64,000 bases of DNA, taken from JAAYUD01 sp963676865 (lineage in GTDB: Bacteria > Bacteroidota > Bacteroidia > Bacteroidales > Bacteroidaceae). Positions within the stretch are counted from its first letter, which is position 1. Each line of letters opens with the position of its first letter. The stretch covers positions 1,116,001 through 1,180,000 of the forward strand of contig CAXXSS010000001.1 in the NCBI GenBank assembly GCA_963676865.2, written 5' to 3'. Both the position numbers and the translations under genes were made by a program. Shown piece by piece: positions 27,171 through 37,691 of the stretch. The notes beneath the pieces are model-generated. The model did no database searches. It was not told the origin of the DNA and saw only the letters and a program-made list of their open reading frames with translations.

Positions 27171-28730
27171 ATGGAAAAAAAATTCAACGTAGCATTCATT
27201 GCTATCGCTATCTTTTGCCTTTCCCCTCTTTGTGGGAAAGCTCAGACAAGTCACAAAAATCAGTTATCACAATGGTATAAATCATACAATGATAGCACAC
27301 ATGGTGCTAACATTGATGAAGCTTTCAAATTTCTGGAACAAAACAAAAGCATCCCTCAAAAAAGAGTTATCGTCGGCGTTATTGATTCTGGTATCGACAC
27401 ACTGTCTACAGATTTGAAAGATGCACTTTGGACCAATCCTAAAGAGAAATTAGATGGAAAGGACAATGACAAAAACGGATATATAGACGATATACACGGT
27501 TGGAACTTTTTGGGAACAAAAGACAAAAGCTTTAACATGATTAGCGCAGGGACAGAAGAATTTAGACAGTTCAAGCGCCTGTACCCGAAATATAAAAATC
27601 TAACAAAAGAAACAGCCACACACAAAGCTGAGTTTGATTTTTATGAAAAGATGAAGAAAAAAGCCGGTATTGAGAGTTATATCAAGTTCTATCAATACAA
27701 TATTCTAAAATTGAATGCTATTCAGAAAATGGATTCAATCTTAAGAAAAGTATCCAATATAAACAGAGACACTTTAACGATCAAAGCTCTTATGAGCCTC
27801 CCAATTAAAGAAAAAGAATGGGAAAGCAGTACCGAGATGATACTAGGAGATCTATTACAAAGCGATAAAGATGAGCTGTGGAAAAACCTAGCAATAAATA
27901 AAGGAAAGGAACTGGGCACCATCAAGAAACGAATAGATAGCATTGAACGAGACCCCGACAAGCGTTTGCTCATGGGCGACAATATGGAAGACGCATCCGA
28001 TCGTTTCTATGGCAATTCAGTTCTACAGATAGACGGTTACGATCACGGGACTTTTATCGCAGGGGTCATAGCGGGGCAAGGCATCATAAACAAAGATTAC
28101 CAAGGTGTTTACCCTGATGCCAAACTAATGATATTACGTTCTAGCCCCAATGGCGACGAATATGACAAGGATATCGCATCGGCCATCAGATATGCTGTAG
28201 AAAACGGAGCGAAAGTAATTAATATGAGTTTGGGAAAGTATACATCGCCAAACCCTCAAATGGTAAACGATGCTATTGCCTATGCGGCTAAAAAAGATGT
28301 TATTATTGTTCAAGCAGCAGGAAACAATAGCAAAGACATTGATTCTATAGACTATTTCCCCACAGGAAAAAATAATAAAGGCATTTTATATCCCAATTTT
28401 ATCCGCGTAGGTTCTACCGATAGAAAGGGGAATATCTGTCGATTCTCCAATTATGGAAAGAATGCAGTACAAATATATGCTCCAGGAGAAGACATCATCT
28501 CAGTGATGCCCGGCAATGAATATGCTGCATCTCAAGGCACAAGTATTTCCGCACCCATCGTCTGTGGTATTGTCGCCATGCTAAGAGCATATTTCCCTAA
28601 ATTGAAAGCAGCTCAAATTGTAGATATTATAAAAAGAAGTGGATATTCAACAAATAATTCAGCAGAAAATAATGTAAAATGCATAAATGCTTTAACAGCG
28701 GTAAAGCTAGCAATGACATATAAAAAGTAA
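27171..28730 (+). CDS. Secreted subtilisin-like serine protease (S8)
   Basis: The start at 27171 gives a 519-residue protein with signal peptide (MEKKFNVAFIAIAIFCLSPL, cleavage near CGKAQ); an ATG seven codons upstream is less suitable. The S8 triad is readable: Asp72 in VGVIDSGIDT, His292 in DHGTFIAGV, Ser458 in QGTSISAPI, with the oxyanion Asn in AAGNNS. The Asp-His spacing is ~220 residues instead of the usual 30-60 because of a charged, mostly helical insert. It is probably periplasmic or cell-surface and opens a locus with an S9 peptidase and SusCD, which suggests protein or peptide digestion. Confidence 0.92.
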   Translation: MEKKFNVAFIAIAIFCLSPLCGKAQTSHKNQLSQWYKSYNDSTHGANIDEAFKFLEQNKSIPQKRVIVGVIDSGIDTLSTDLKDALWTNPKEKLDGKDNDKNGYIDDIHGWNFLGTKDKSFNMISAGTEEFRQFKRLYPKYKNLTKETATHKAEFDFYEKMKKKAGIESYIKFYQYNILKLNAIQKMDSILRKVSNINRDTLTIKALMSLPIKEKEWESSTEMILGDLLQSDKDELWKNLAINKGKELGTIKKRIDSIERDPDKRLLMGDNMEDASDRFYGNSVLQIDGYDHGTFIAGVIAGQGIINKDYQGVYPDAKLMILRSSPNGDEYDKDIASAIRYAVENGAKVINMSLGKYTSPNPQMVNDAIAYAAKKDVIIVQAAGNNSKDIDSIDYFPTGKNNKGILYPNFIRVGSTDRKGNICRFSNYGKNAVQIYAPGEDIISVMPGNEYAASQGTSISAPIVCGIVAMLRAYFPKLKAAQIVDIIKRSGYSTNNSAENNVKCINALTAVKLAMTYKK

Positions 28731-28732
28731 CT

Positions 28733-31012
28733 ATGAAGAAATTTTATTTATTTAGTATTGCTTTAATCATTTCATCTTCCTCTTTTGCGCAAAAAACTGA
28801 TTGGAAACACATAGAATCTATTTCATCAGACGGACTATCGTCGGCCTACTCTGACATTTCCATTTATCCAAGTTGGATAGAAAAATCTGACTACATAAGC
28901 TATAACACTAAAGAGAACAATACCAATGTCTATTACTTAATTAGTGCACGTACAGGTAAGAAAGAAAGACTGATAAAAGACATTACAAGTTTTTGCAAAC
29001 AATATCAATCTATTACCGGCGACACTACCATAAATAAGAACAATTTCAAAATTTATGGATTTTCTATAAGGAATAATGACGCTAGTCACTTCTATTGGGA
29101 GAGAAAAAACAAGTGCATGGTGTATGATCGCAAGACAGGAATACTCAAATTGAGTAAGTCGTCAAACCAAAAAGAAAGAAATAATGCAAGATACCGTTTT
29201 AGTGACACATCTCACACTTCCGATTCAATCTTTACAATACTAGGAAGTGGATACAATTTATTTATTCGTAACAACCAAACAAAATCCATTCATCAGGTAA
29301 CTTTTGATGGTAAGGAAGGAAACAGCTATACTAATCGATTCTCTAAAGATACCTTAGAGACAAATACAAAAGGGCAATGGATAGGACATCGTTACATTTG
29401 CATGATGCAAGACGTAAGCGAGATCAAAGACCTATATATTATAAATTCGCTAGACAAACCACGCCCTACCTTGAAAACAGTCAAAATGCCTATGCCCGGC
29501 GACTCGGGAATCAAAAGATTTAGTATCTGGTGGTACAATGCAGACACTAATGAGGGCAAATTACTACCAATCGACAAATATCCCGATCAATTTATTGACA
29601 GAGATTCACATTTCATTAACGACTACCTGTATTTCACAAGAAGAAGTCGCAAAGCAGACAAAGTAGATCTTTGTAGAATCAACATCACAACAGGCAAAGT
29701 ACAAGAACTTATCACTGAAGAATGCAAGCCTCACATGAATTTAACCTTGTTTAATTACAAACTAGTAAGACAAGGCAATAAAATCATTTGGTGGTCTGAG
29801 AGGACAGGAAAAGGAAATTATTATCTATACGACAGCAATGGTAAATTTCTAAATCGCATAACTCAAGGCGATGATTTGATTGCAGGTAATATAGCCAACA
29901 TAGATACAATAAAAAATGAGATTATATTTGCAGCTTATGGCAGTATAAAAGGAATCAACCCCTATTATACTCACTATTATAAGGTAAAATTGAACGGAAA
30001 AGGGCAAGTGCTACTTACCCCTGGCGATGGAGATCATGAAATAAGTTTTTCTTCGAACATGAAATATGCCATCGATCAATATTCCAGAATAGACATGCCC
30101 CCTCGTTACAATGTAATTAACCTCAAAGACCCACAAAAAACTTTTCCATTTGCCAAAACAAACGATGCAAACTTAAAAGAGGTTGGATGGAGAGCTCCTG
30201 TATTACTCAAAGTCAAAGCTGCTGATAAAAAAACAGACCTATATGGAGTGATGTATCTTCCGTCAAATATGGATGTAAACAAGAAATATCCAATCATTTC
30301 AAATGTATATCCCGGACCTCAAGACGACCAGATACCTAAATCATTTACAATAGATGATAATGGAAACCAAAGTTTAGCAGAACTTGGATTCGTTGTGATC
30401 AATGTAGCCGATAGAGGAAGTTCTCCTTGGAGAGGACACGATTTTTATTGTTTCAGTTATGGTAACCTAAGAGATTATCCATTGGCGGACGACAAATACG
30501 TAATAGAACAATTGGCAAAAGAATATTCTTATATCGACTTGGATCGGGTAGGTATTTACGGACACTCGGGCGGTGGTTTTCAAACTGTAGCAGCGATGCT
30601 TACATACCCCGACTTTTATAAAGTAGGAGTAGCGGCATCTGGAAATCATGACAACAATATTTACATCCAATGGTGGGGCGAAACTTTCCACGGGTTGGAA
30701 GAAAAGACAGATTCCACAACAGGCAAAGTACATTTTTCGTCACATATTCCGACCAATATGGAATTGGCCGGCAATTTGAAGGGGCGTCTATTGCTTTGCA
30801 CCGGAGACGTTGACGACAATGTTCCCTGTTCTTCCACACTTAGAATGGCAAATGCTTTGATAGAGAAAAACAAACGCTTTGACATGTTCATCTTCCCGGG
30901 GAAAGACCACGGAGTAATGTGTCCCTATTACCAAAACTTAATCCGTTATTACTTTGTCGAGAATCTGATACATCCAACTACTAGAGACATGGATATTCTA
31001 AATCATAAATAA
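28733..31012 (+). CDS. Secreted S9 prolyl-oligopeptidase/DPP-IV-like peptidase
   Basis: The 759-residue protein has a signal peptide (MKKFYLFSIALIISSSSFAQ), a beta-propeller N-terminal domain (about residues 40-480) and an alpha/beta hydrolase domain. Catalytic residues are Ser612 in YGHSGGG, Asp694 in TGDVDDNVP and His726 in GKDHGV. Family members remove dipeptides or cleave short peptides. It starts 2 bp after the S8 gene and ends 14 bp before susC, so the three are co-transcribed. Confidence 0.93.
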   Translation: MKKFYLFSIALIISSSSFAQKTDWKHIESISSDGLSSAYSDISIYPSWIEKSDYISYNTKENNTNVYYLISARTGKKERLIKDITSFCKQYQSITGDTTINKNNFKIYGFSIRNNDASHFYWERKNKCMVYDRKTGILKLSKSSNQKERNNARYRFSDTSHTSDSIFTILGSGYNLFIRNNQTKSIHQVTFDGKEGNSYTNRFSKDTLETNTKGQWIGHRYICMMQDVSEIKDLYIINSLDKPRPTLKTVKMPMPGDSGIKRFSIWWYNADTNEGKLLPIDKYPDQFIDRDSHFINDYLYFTRRSRKADKVDLCRINITTGKVQELITEECKPHMNLTLFNYKLVRQGNKIIWWSERTGKGNYYLYDSNGKFLNRITQGDDLIAGNIANIDTIKNEIIFAAYGSIKGINPYYTHYYKVKLNGKGQVLLTPGDGDHEISFSSNMKYAIDQYSRIDMPPRYNVINLKDPQKTFPFAKTNDANLKEVGWRAPVLLKVKAADKKTDLYGVMYLPSNMDVNKKYPIISNVYPGPQDDQIPKSFTIDDNGNQSLAELGFVVINVADRGSSPWRGHDFYCFSYGNLRDYPLADDKYVIEQLAKEYSYIDLDRVGIYGHSGGGFQTVAAMLTYPDFYKVGVAASGNHDNNIYIQWWGETFHGLEEKTDSTTGKVHFSSHIPTNMELAGNLKGRLLLCTGDVDDNVPCSSTLRMANALIEKNKRFDMFIFPGKDHGVMCPYYQNLIRYYFVENLIHPTTRDMDILNHK

Positions 31013-31026
31013 ATTAGTGCGTAAGT

Positions 31027-34000
31027 ATGAACAAATTGAAATTCATTTTATTTTTGTGCGTTTGCTTCATTTCAATATCGCTATTTTCACAACAAAACAC
31101 AGGAAAAAAGAATGACGCCATGATATTGGTGAAAGTTGTTGTTGTAGACAAACAAGGCGATCCTCTACCGGGAGCATCCGTAAAAGTTTCAGGAAAAGCC
31201 CAAGGAGTCATTTCTGACGAAAAGGGTAGATTATCCTTATGGGTAGATAGAAACTCTTTGCTCGTCTTTTCGTATATAGGCATGCAACAAAAGAGTATAA
31301 AAGTAACTAAACCGTTATCGGGTGTTATAACTCTGGAAGACAATGTTGTAAGTCTGGATCAAGTGGTAGTAACGGGGTATACTCGAACAACGAAGCGCCG
31401 GACCACGGGTTCTCTAGCAACTTTATCAGAAAAAGATCTGAAGACTGCTCCTATGGCAAATATAGATATGCTATTGCAAGGAAAAATAGCAGGTGTAGAT
31501 GTCAAAGCCATTTCGGGTAGACCGGGAGAGACAGCTAAGATACGAATAAGAGGAACAAACACGATAACAGGTAATGCTGAACCCTTATGGGTGGTAGACG
31601 GAGTTCCCTTACAACGAGATATTCCAAAAATATCAAGTAATCAAATTAAAGCAAATGATTTTAATGATATATTTTCCAATGGCATTGCGGGAATAAATCC
31701 CAATGACATTGAAAATGTAACTGTCTTGAAAGATGCTTCTGCCGCAGCAATCTACGGTTCTAGAGCTGCCGGTGGTGTCATTGTGATTACCACTAAAAGA
31801 GGAAAAGAAGGTAAAATGAATATCAGTTACTCGGCAAATATGTCGATCGTAACGAGCCCTCCTCATAATGCGGACCTCATGAATTCAAAAGAGAAATTGG
31901 CATGGGAACAAGAACTATGGAATGAGTTCTCTCAATCGCATTATGCCAATGGAGAGAAATATCCTGTAGTAGGAATTGTAGGAATGATTCGTGCCGGATA
32001 TGGAAAATACAGAGGAATGACCGGAACTCAACAGGATGCAGAAATTGCAAACTTAGGAGCACACACCACCGATTGGTTCAAAGAATTATTCCAAAACTCC
32101 ATTTCACAGAGCCATTATTTATCATTCTCCGGCGGTTCAAACAGAAGTACCTATTATGTATCCTTAGGTGTATCGCAAAACAACGGTTTAGTCAAAAAGA
32201 CTAATTACGATCGATACAACATGAGTGCAAAAATAGATATGAAACCAAACGATAGGGTCAAACTTGGATTTACCTTCGACATGTCAATGCAAAAATCCAC
32301 TTCCCCATCTCTCAATGTAGATCCGTTTCAATATGCATACTTTGCCAATCCATACGAAAGGCCTTTCAATAGTGACGGTTCATACGCAGCCGACAACACC
32401 TATTTCGCCCTCCGAATGGCCAATGGAGCATACGATTTACCCCAACCTCCGAGCGGATATAATATTTTCAGAGAAATGGACACAACTTCCAGTAAAAGCA
32501 AAAACTTCACAACTTCAGTGATAGGAGATCTGGATATACGTATGACAGATAATCTAAGTTTTGAAGGTATGGCTTCATACGGATATGTAGTCAATAACTC
32601 GGATAATATTAACGGAAAAGAATCGAATGCAGCATGGAATGACCGTCCTTTTGACAGCGGTTCATTTACATCCAAAAGAACTTATGGCTCTATAACACAA
32701 GCGTCCGCATACAACACAAATTATAATTTGAGAGGACAGCTGCATTATTTCAACACCTTCAAGAACGATCATTACATCAGCGTATTGCTTGGTAGTGAAA
32801 TCCGAGGACAATATTCCAAGAGTATCTACGAAAAACGATATGGATACGACCCTGTTTCAGGTAATTCATCCATGCCCACCTATCCGGAAAATCCCAACCC
32901 TAGTTATTCCGATCTACTATCATACGCTGCCATAATGGATGCACTGTCAGGTCAAAGCATCTCTGAAGATGCATTTGCTTCTTTCTATTTCTCTATGGAC
33001 TATGTATTCAAACAACGCTATGTTGCCAGTTTGACAATGAGAACAGACGGTTCCAACAATTTCGGTAGCAAAGAACAATTCAATCCAACCGGTTCTTTCG
33101 GTCTTTCTTGGAATATTGACCAAGAACCTTTCATGAAAAAGTTTAAGCCCATAATAAGTAGCATGTCAATGCGTACGGCATTCGGTTATACAGGTAATAT
33201 CAACAAGAGTGTCTACCCTCAACTTGTAATGGACTATGAATCGACATTTCGTAAGACAGATACAGACTACTATAGAATGGGAAGCATTAGGAATGCTCCC
33301 AATCCACGTCTTCGCTGGGAAAAGAATAGAGATATGAAAGTATCATTGGATGTTGGTTTATTCAACGAACGCATTCATGTGCAAGGTGAGTTATACGATC
33401 GTCGAACCAGCGATGCCGTGACAAGCATAACAGTACCTTCGACAACCGGATTTTCTTCACAGAGCTACAACACTTCTGAATTATTAAATCAAGGTGCGGA
33501 ATTGTCTTTATCAGCGCATATCATAAAAAGCAATAACTGGAATCTTTCGGCGAGTGCCAATCTTTCCTATAACAGGAACAAACTCTTAAAGTTCAACTCC
33601 CCCTCATCAGGCCTATATGCTGGGAATTATGTAGGGTATCCTCTAGGCTCTATCTTCAGTGGAAAAATGATGGGAATTGATAGAAAATTGGGCATTTATA
33701 CTTATCAGGCTCGTCCGGATGCTGTATTCTCCACCCCGGCCGACAGAAACAATGCCGATAACTATTTGTTCTATTTAGGAACATCAACAGCTCCTACAAA
33801 TGGAGGTTATTCTATCAACCTATCCTACAAACGCTTATCTATCAACATGGGAGGTTCTTATTCTTTTGGTGGAAAGGTTCTAAAAGATGTCAGTTGCCCT
33901 GTATCCTATTCAAGCATTTCGGGTACTGTAGTAGAACCAATCCCTGCAAGAATAAACGACTTATATGTCAACCACTTAAACGTATCGCGCAATGCCACAA

Positions 34001-34341
34001 AGCATTGGACTCCAGACAACCCTATCACCAACGGGAATCCACGTATCATAGATGCCTATGGTGAGTATCTGGGATTGAGCAACTACATGGTAAGCAGCAG
34101 CGTTATAACAAACGCATCAATGATGCAAAGCGTTTCGTACTTCAAGTTAGGATCAATTTCTCTGGGATATTCATTAAAAGAATCTTGGATTAAGAAGTTC
34201 TGGTTGAGTTCACTCTCACTTTCGGTTACCATGAATAATATCTTTATCTTAACCAACTACAAAGGACTAGATCCTGAAACACCGGGCGCTGTTTATCCAA
34301 TGGCACGGACATATTCAATGGGAATATCTATCGGTTTTTAA
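31027..34341 (+). CDS. SusC/RagA-family TonB-dependent outer-membrane transporter
   Basis: The 1104-residue protein has a signal peptide (about residues 1-22), a carboxypeptidase-D-like regulatory domain (VVVDKQGDPLPGASVKVSG), a TonB-box-like stretch SLDQVVVTGYTR, a plug domain (LQGKIAGVDVKAISGRPGE, IRIRGTNT, PLWVVDGVP, LKDASAAAIYGSRAAGGVI) and a large beta-barrel. It imports ligand bound by the SusD lipoprotein encoded next. Linkage to two peptidases and no glycoside hydrolase suggests oligopeptides as ligand, as shown for RagAB of Porphyromonas. Confidence 0.96.
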   Translation: MNKLKFILFLCVCFISISLFSQQNTGKKNDAMILVKVVVVDKQGDPLPGASVKVSGKAQGVISDEKGRLSLWVDRNSLLVFSYIGMQQKSIKVTKPLSGVITLEDNVVSLDQVVVTGYTRTTKRRTTGSLATLSEKDLKTAPMANIDMLLQGKIAGVDVKAISGRPGETAKIRIRGTNTITGNAEPLWVVDGVPLQRDIPKISSNQIKANDFNDIFSNGIAGINPNDIENVTVLKDASAAAIYGSRAAGGVIVITTKRGKEGKMNISYSANMSIVTSPPHNADLMNSKEKLAWEQELWNEFSQSHYANGEKYPVVGIVGMIRAGYGKYRGMTGTQQDAEIANLGAHTTDWFKELFQNSISQSHYLSFSGGSNRSTYYVSLGVSQNNGLVKKTNYDRYNMSAKIDMKPNDRVKLGFTFDMSMQKSTSPSLNVDPFQYAYFANPYERPFNSDGSYAADNTYFALRMANGAYDLPQPPSGYNIFREMDTTSSKSKNFTTSVIGDLDIRMTDNLSFEGMASYGYVVNNSDNINGKESNAAWNDRPFDSGSFTSKRTYGSITQASAYNTNYNLRGQLHYFNTFKNDHYISVLLGSEIRGQYSKSIYEKRYGYDPVSGNSSMPTYPENPNPSYSDLLSYAAIMDALSGQSISEDAFASFYFSMDYVFKQRYVASLTMRTDGSNNFGSKEQFNPTGSFGLSWNIDQEPFMKKFKPIISSMSMRTAFGYTGNINKSVYPQLVMDYESTFRKTDTDYYRMGSIRNAPNPRLRWEKNRDMKVSLDVGLFNERIHVQGELYDRRTSDAVTSITVPSTTGFSSQSYNTSELLNQGAELSLSAHIIKSNNWNLSASANLSYNRNKLLKFNSPSSGLYAGNYVGYPLGSIFSGKMMGIDRKLGIYTYQARPDAVFSTPADRNNADNYLFYLGTSTAPTNGGYSINLSYKRLSINMGGSYSFGGKVLKDVSCPVSYSSISGTVVEPIPARINDLYVNHLNVSRNATKHWTPDNPITNGNPRIIDAYGEYLGLSNYMVSSSVITNASMMQSVSYFKLGSISLGYSLKESWIKKFWLSSLSLSVTMNNIFILTNYKGLDPETPGAVYPMARTYSMGISIGF

Positions 34342-34352
34342 CGAAAAAGAAT

Positions 34353-35756
34353 ATGAAGAAGTTATATATTTGTTTACTAATTGCTTTTATAGGAAGTTCG
34401 TGTAAAGGATATTTAGATATCAAACCTTACGGACGAACGATTCCTAAAACGGCCGAAGAATTCTCGGCGCTAATGCATAAACACTTGGACGAATTGGACA
34501 ACGGTAGTTCCAATTACTTTGTGGGCAATGCCCAGTTACTACTGCAATGGGATGTCGAATGTGGTGATGACTTTGAGGCTTGCCTTACCGAACCGGGCGG
34601 CAATACTCTTGCTATCTATACAGGTTCGCTACTCAACCTTTCGTCGGCATCTACAGAATATGCCCAATTATATGCTGTCATACGCGATTGTAACATCGTT
34701 TTGGGTGAAATGAAAGAAGATGGGACGACCTTATCGAACAAAGTACGCGCTACGGCCTACGCGCTACGTGCCGTTTGTTATTACCAATTGTTGCGTACAT
34801 ATTGCGAAGTACCCGAGACAGGTAAATTTGAGGAGCAATTGGGAGTTCCACTCGTCAAATCTTTCGACATGGAAGAGCGTCCCATAAGAAGTTCTATGCA
34901 AGCCACCATCGATTTGATCGAGAGTGACCTCAAAGCATCTATCAATTATGAATCTACAGACGACCTTTATCGCTTTACGCAAGATGTGTGCAAAGGCTAT
35001 TTGGCACGGTTATATTTTTGGACCAAACAGTGGGACAAAGCTTTGGCATTATCACAAGAGATGCTAAAGAGTCACCCACTAATCGATGCAGATGCATACA
35101 AAACGATGATGCAAAGCACTTTCAAAATAAGTGGAAATCAAATTATTAAAGCCTATAGGTCGTATACCAGCAGCACAAGCACTGAATATACAGCAGCAGT
35201 CAATATTATCAAATTTCGTCCTGTAAGCAAAAGATTTATAAACCAATTCACCACCGAAGAAAGGACAACCGACGTACGTTATTCAATAGATGTGAATAGA
35301 AAAAGACAAACTATAAAACCCTTTTTCTGTGGCATGAGGTCGGCTGAGTTCAAACTGATGGAAGCAGAATGCTACTATCACCTAAGCAAGCCCGACGAAG
35401 CATTGGCTTCAATCAATGACTTGCGCAGCCTCCGCATCAGTAATTATAAGAATTTTACGATGAGCACATTACCTTCTCTCAACCCCGACGAGATTATTAA
35501 GGTAGATGTAGAAGGCAAAGTTTTAACACCATTAATGGGTCTAATACTCAACGAGCGTAGAAAAGAGATGTTCCTAGAAGGAGATCGATTCTTTGAATTA
35601 AAGCGCAATGGCAGCCCGGAGTTTTGGGTCGCTTATAACGGAAGGAAATATACAACACAGAAGTTTATGTATACATTCCCACTACCGGCTACCGATATCG
35701 AAATCGTTCCGGGACTAAAACAGAATCCTGGGTATACCGAACTCGTAACTGATTAA
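34353..35756 (+). CDS. SusD/RagB-family surface lipoprotein
   Basis: The 467-residue protein has a lipobox at GSSC (Cys17), then YLDIKPYGRTIPKTAEEF, and TPR-like helices (VRATAYALRAVCYYQLLRTY) typical of SusD. The C-terminal LILNERRKEMFLEGDRFFELKR is the family hallmark. It caps the SusC barrel and binds the ligand. It lies 11 bp after susC. Confidence 0.95.
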   Translation: MKKLYICLLIAFIGSSCKGYLDIKPYGRTIPKTAEEFSALMHKHLDELDNGSSNYFVGNAQLLLQWDVECGDDFEACLTEPGGNTLAIYTGSLLNLSSASTEYAQLYAVIRDCNIVLGEMKEDGTTLSNKVRATAYALRAVCYYQLLRTYCEVPETGKFEEQLGVPLVKSFDMEERPIRSSMQATIDLIESDLKASINYESTDDLYRFTQDVCKGYLARLYFWTKQWDKALALSQEMLKSHPLIDADAYKTMMQSTFKISGNQIIKAYRSYTSSTSTEYTAAVNIIKFRPVSKRFINQFTTEERTTDVRYSIDVNRKRQTIKPFFCGMRSAEFKLMEAECYYHLSKPDEALASINDLRSLRISNYKNFTMSTLPSLNPDEIIKVDVEGKVLTPLMGLILNERRKEMFLEGDRFFELKRNGSPEFWVAYNGRKYTTQKFMYTFPLPATDIEIVPGLKQNPGYTELVTD

Positions 35757-35773
35757 ATAAAGAAGAATACAAT

Positions 35774-35989
35774 ATGAAAATGACTATTCATCGTATCTAT
35801 TTATTAATTATATTAATATGTAGCGTAGCATGTTTCACTTCATGCTCAAAAATAGACGAAGTACCTCCTCGTCAACAACAGAATTCGAGCTCTAAACATT
35901 ATAAAATGCCAGACCCAGCTCCGCTATCTGTCAATGAAAGCGACTCTGTCAACTCAATTAAGAATGAATATCGAAACAATACAAATTAA
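35774..35989 (+). CDS. Very small lipoprotein in the SusCD locus
   Basis: This 71-residue product has a lipoprotein signal (MKMTIHRIYLLIILICSVAC then FTSC; lipidation expected at Cys24). The mature part is only ~48 residues, polar and disordered in appearance (PPRQQQNSSSKHYKMPDPAP). It is positioned 17 bp after susD and 25 bp before the next lipoprotein gene, so it belongs to the operon. No family was recognised. Its size rules out a typical surface glycan-binding protein. Confidence 0.7.
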   Translation: MKMTIHRIYLLIILICSVACFTSCSKIDEVPPRQQQNSSSKHYKMPDPAPLSVNESDSVNSIKNEYRNNTN

Positions 35990-36014
35990 ATTATAAACCC
36001 CAAATTGTATCATT

Positions 36015-37277
36015 ATGAGAAAATTTATTTACGCATTATTAGTAACATTAGTTGCTATAACGACATCGTGTTCAACAAGCGATAACACCGTAGTTCCTCA
36101 ACTAAATCTGGGACAAGCGGCATACACTTTAGCCAACGGTACGGTAAAACTAAAATTGGAAGCCGATGTTGCCCCTACCACAACAATAAGCGTTCCTGTT
36201 ACCATAAGCGGAACGGCGGCTGAAGGAACAGACTATACCATTTCAGGCAAGTCTTTCGAACTAAAAGCGGGAGAGAAAGAAGCGTTTATTACATTGACAC
36301 GTGTAACAGTTCAAGACAGCAAGACACTTACCGTTACACTAGGAGCGGCTCCTCAAGGTTTTGAGAATGGCACCATGAATTATACGACAGTAAATTTACT
36401 AGGAAAGGATGCTGCCGTATTTTCCTTCGAAAACTATGCCGACCAGCTAACTCTGTCAAAAATATACACCATCGTCCTCCAAAAAGCAGACGGTTCTATC
36501 TACAACGCCTCAACAGCAACAGAGTTTGAAGTAGAAGTAGACCCCTCTTCTACCGCAGTAGAAGGAACACACTTCAAGTTTACAAACAATGCAAAAACCT
36601 TCACCGTAAACGCAGGCAAATCTAAAGGAACGATTTCATTGGATTTCTTAAAATTGGAAACCGGCAAAAATACGATTGTCTTAAAGCTAAAAGAGAAAAC
36701 TGGCTTTAACTACGGGAACAATGATAAATTGACCATTACAATCGTTGGACCAACAACATTTAATGGCACATGGGCTTTTAGTGAAGTATCACCTGCTATC
36801 AAAACATGGTGGGCTAACGACTGGCTTGCAAATACAGATGACCTCGTAACAGGAACAAGCGCCGACCAAATTAAGTTTGAAGGAAGTTCATATCAATCAT
36901 ATACATTCACTCCAACCATTTCCGGCAAATTAAAGAATTATTTCACATCTGCTTGCACTGCAACCTTTGTAAACGAACGCCAAGAGAAAATGCAAGAAGA
37001 AGGAGGTATGCCTCCACGTCAAGTAACTCTATCTGTTTTAAAGTTTGATAAAATCAACACCAACATCTCGGCAACAGATTCAAAAGTTCAAGCAGCAGTA
37101 GTAGGTTTCCGTATATTCAAGAACGACAATTCTGAAGAAATATTGGAATGTACCATCTACGATTACGAACCTACCGCCGACACATGGAAGGACATCTATG
37201 AAACAATGAAATACGAACCCAGTGACCCTCTCATGTTGACTGCTCCAATACGTGTTTATTTCAAACGAGTAAAATAA
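36015..37277 (+). CDS. Surface lipoprotein with two Calx-beta-like domains
   Basis: The 420-residue protein has a lipobox at TTSC (Cys19), then two beta-sandwich modules resembling Calx-beta (GTAAEGTDYTISGKSFELKA, and SSTAVEGTHFKFTNNAKTFT), followed by a ~170-residue C-terminal domain beginning FNGTWAFSEVSPAIKTWW. It is probably the accessory ligand-binding protein of the SusCD system. Aromatic residues in the C-terminal part could contact ligand. It is the last gene before a strong terminator. Confidence 0.85.
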   Translation: MRKFIYALLVTLVAITTSCSTSDNTVVPQLNLGQAAYTLANGTVKLKLEADVAPTTTISVPVTISGTAAEGTDYTISGKSFELKAGEKEAFITLTRVTVQDSKTLTVTLGAAPQGFENGTMNYTTVNLLGKDAAVFSFENYADQLTLSKIYTIVLQKADGSIYNASTATEFEVEVDPSSTAVEGTHFKFTNNAKTFTVNAGKSKGTISLDFLKLETGKNTIVLKLKEKTGFNYGNNDKLTITIVGPTTFNGTWAFSEVSPAIKTWWANDWLANTDDLVTGTSADQIKFEGSSYQSYTFTPTISGKLKNYFTSACTATFVNERQEKMQEEGGMPPRQVTLSVLKFDKINTNISATDSKVQAAVVGFRIFKNDNSEEILECTIYDYEPTADTWKDIYETMKYEPSDPLMLTAPIRVYFKRVK

Positions 37278-37335
37278 AAGATTTAGAATGGAGGGAAACT
37301 CTTTTCCTTAACAATATTCCGCTCTAAATAATTAA

Positions 37336-37375
37336 AGTGAACCCCGAAAGTTAGTTATAAACTTTCGGGGTTCAC
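37336..37375 (+). terminator. Strong hairpin terminator of the SusCD locus
   Basis: Near-perfect ~17 bp arms (AGTGAACCCCGAAAGTT at 37336-37352 and its complement ending at 37375) with a short loop; T-rich sequence follows. Confidence 0.85.
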
Positions 37376-37691
37376 TACATTTTAAACGATACCCTTCTTT
37401 CGAATCCCAGAGGATAAAGACTTCTTCACTGGAAAACGGTTCCATTAGTTATTTGAGTTGAGTATAAGAACTCAGATATATTGTTGCGAACGCGGCGGTC
37501 TATATCGACAAAGTCATGTTGCAATCTGCGCACTCTACAATTCGTACGTCTCCGCTACGGTGTTGTAATTAAAGCCACAATGTTCTAAACGTCCCATAAT
37601 TCCTTTTTAAAAGGGCGAAGTATGTGCAACATACAGATGAAAATTGGTTCATATCAGAAAGGTCTCATCTCTTTGTACCGAGAAGAATGTC

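Noticed and set aside
37380..37690. Possible decayed gene (minus strand MGRLEHCGFNYNTVAETYE)
   Set aside because: The frame is short, followed by stops, and does not match the HU-like gene or any family I know.
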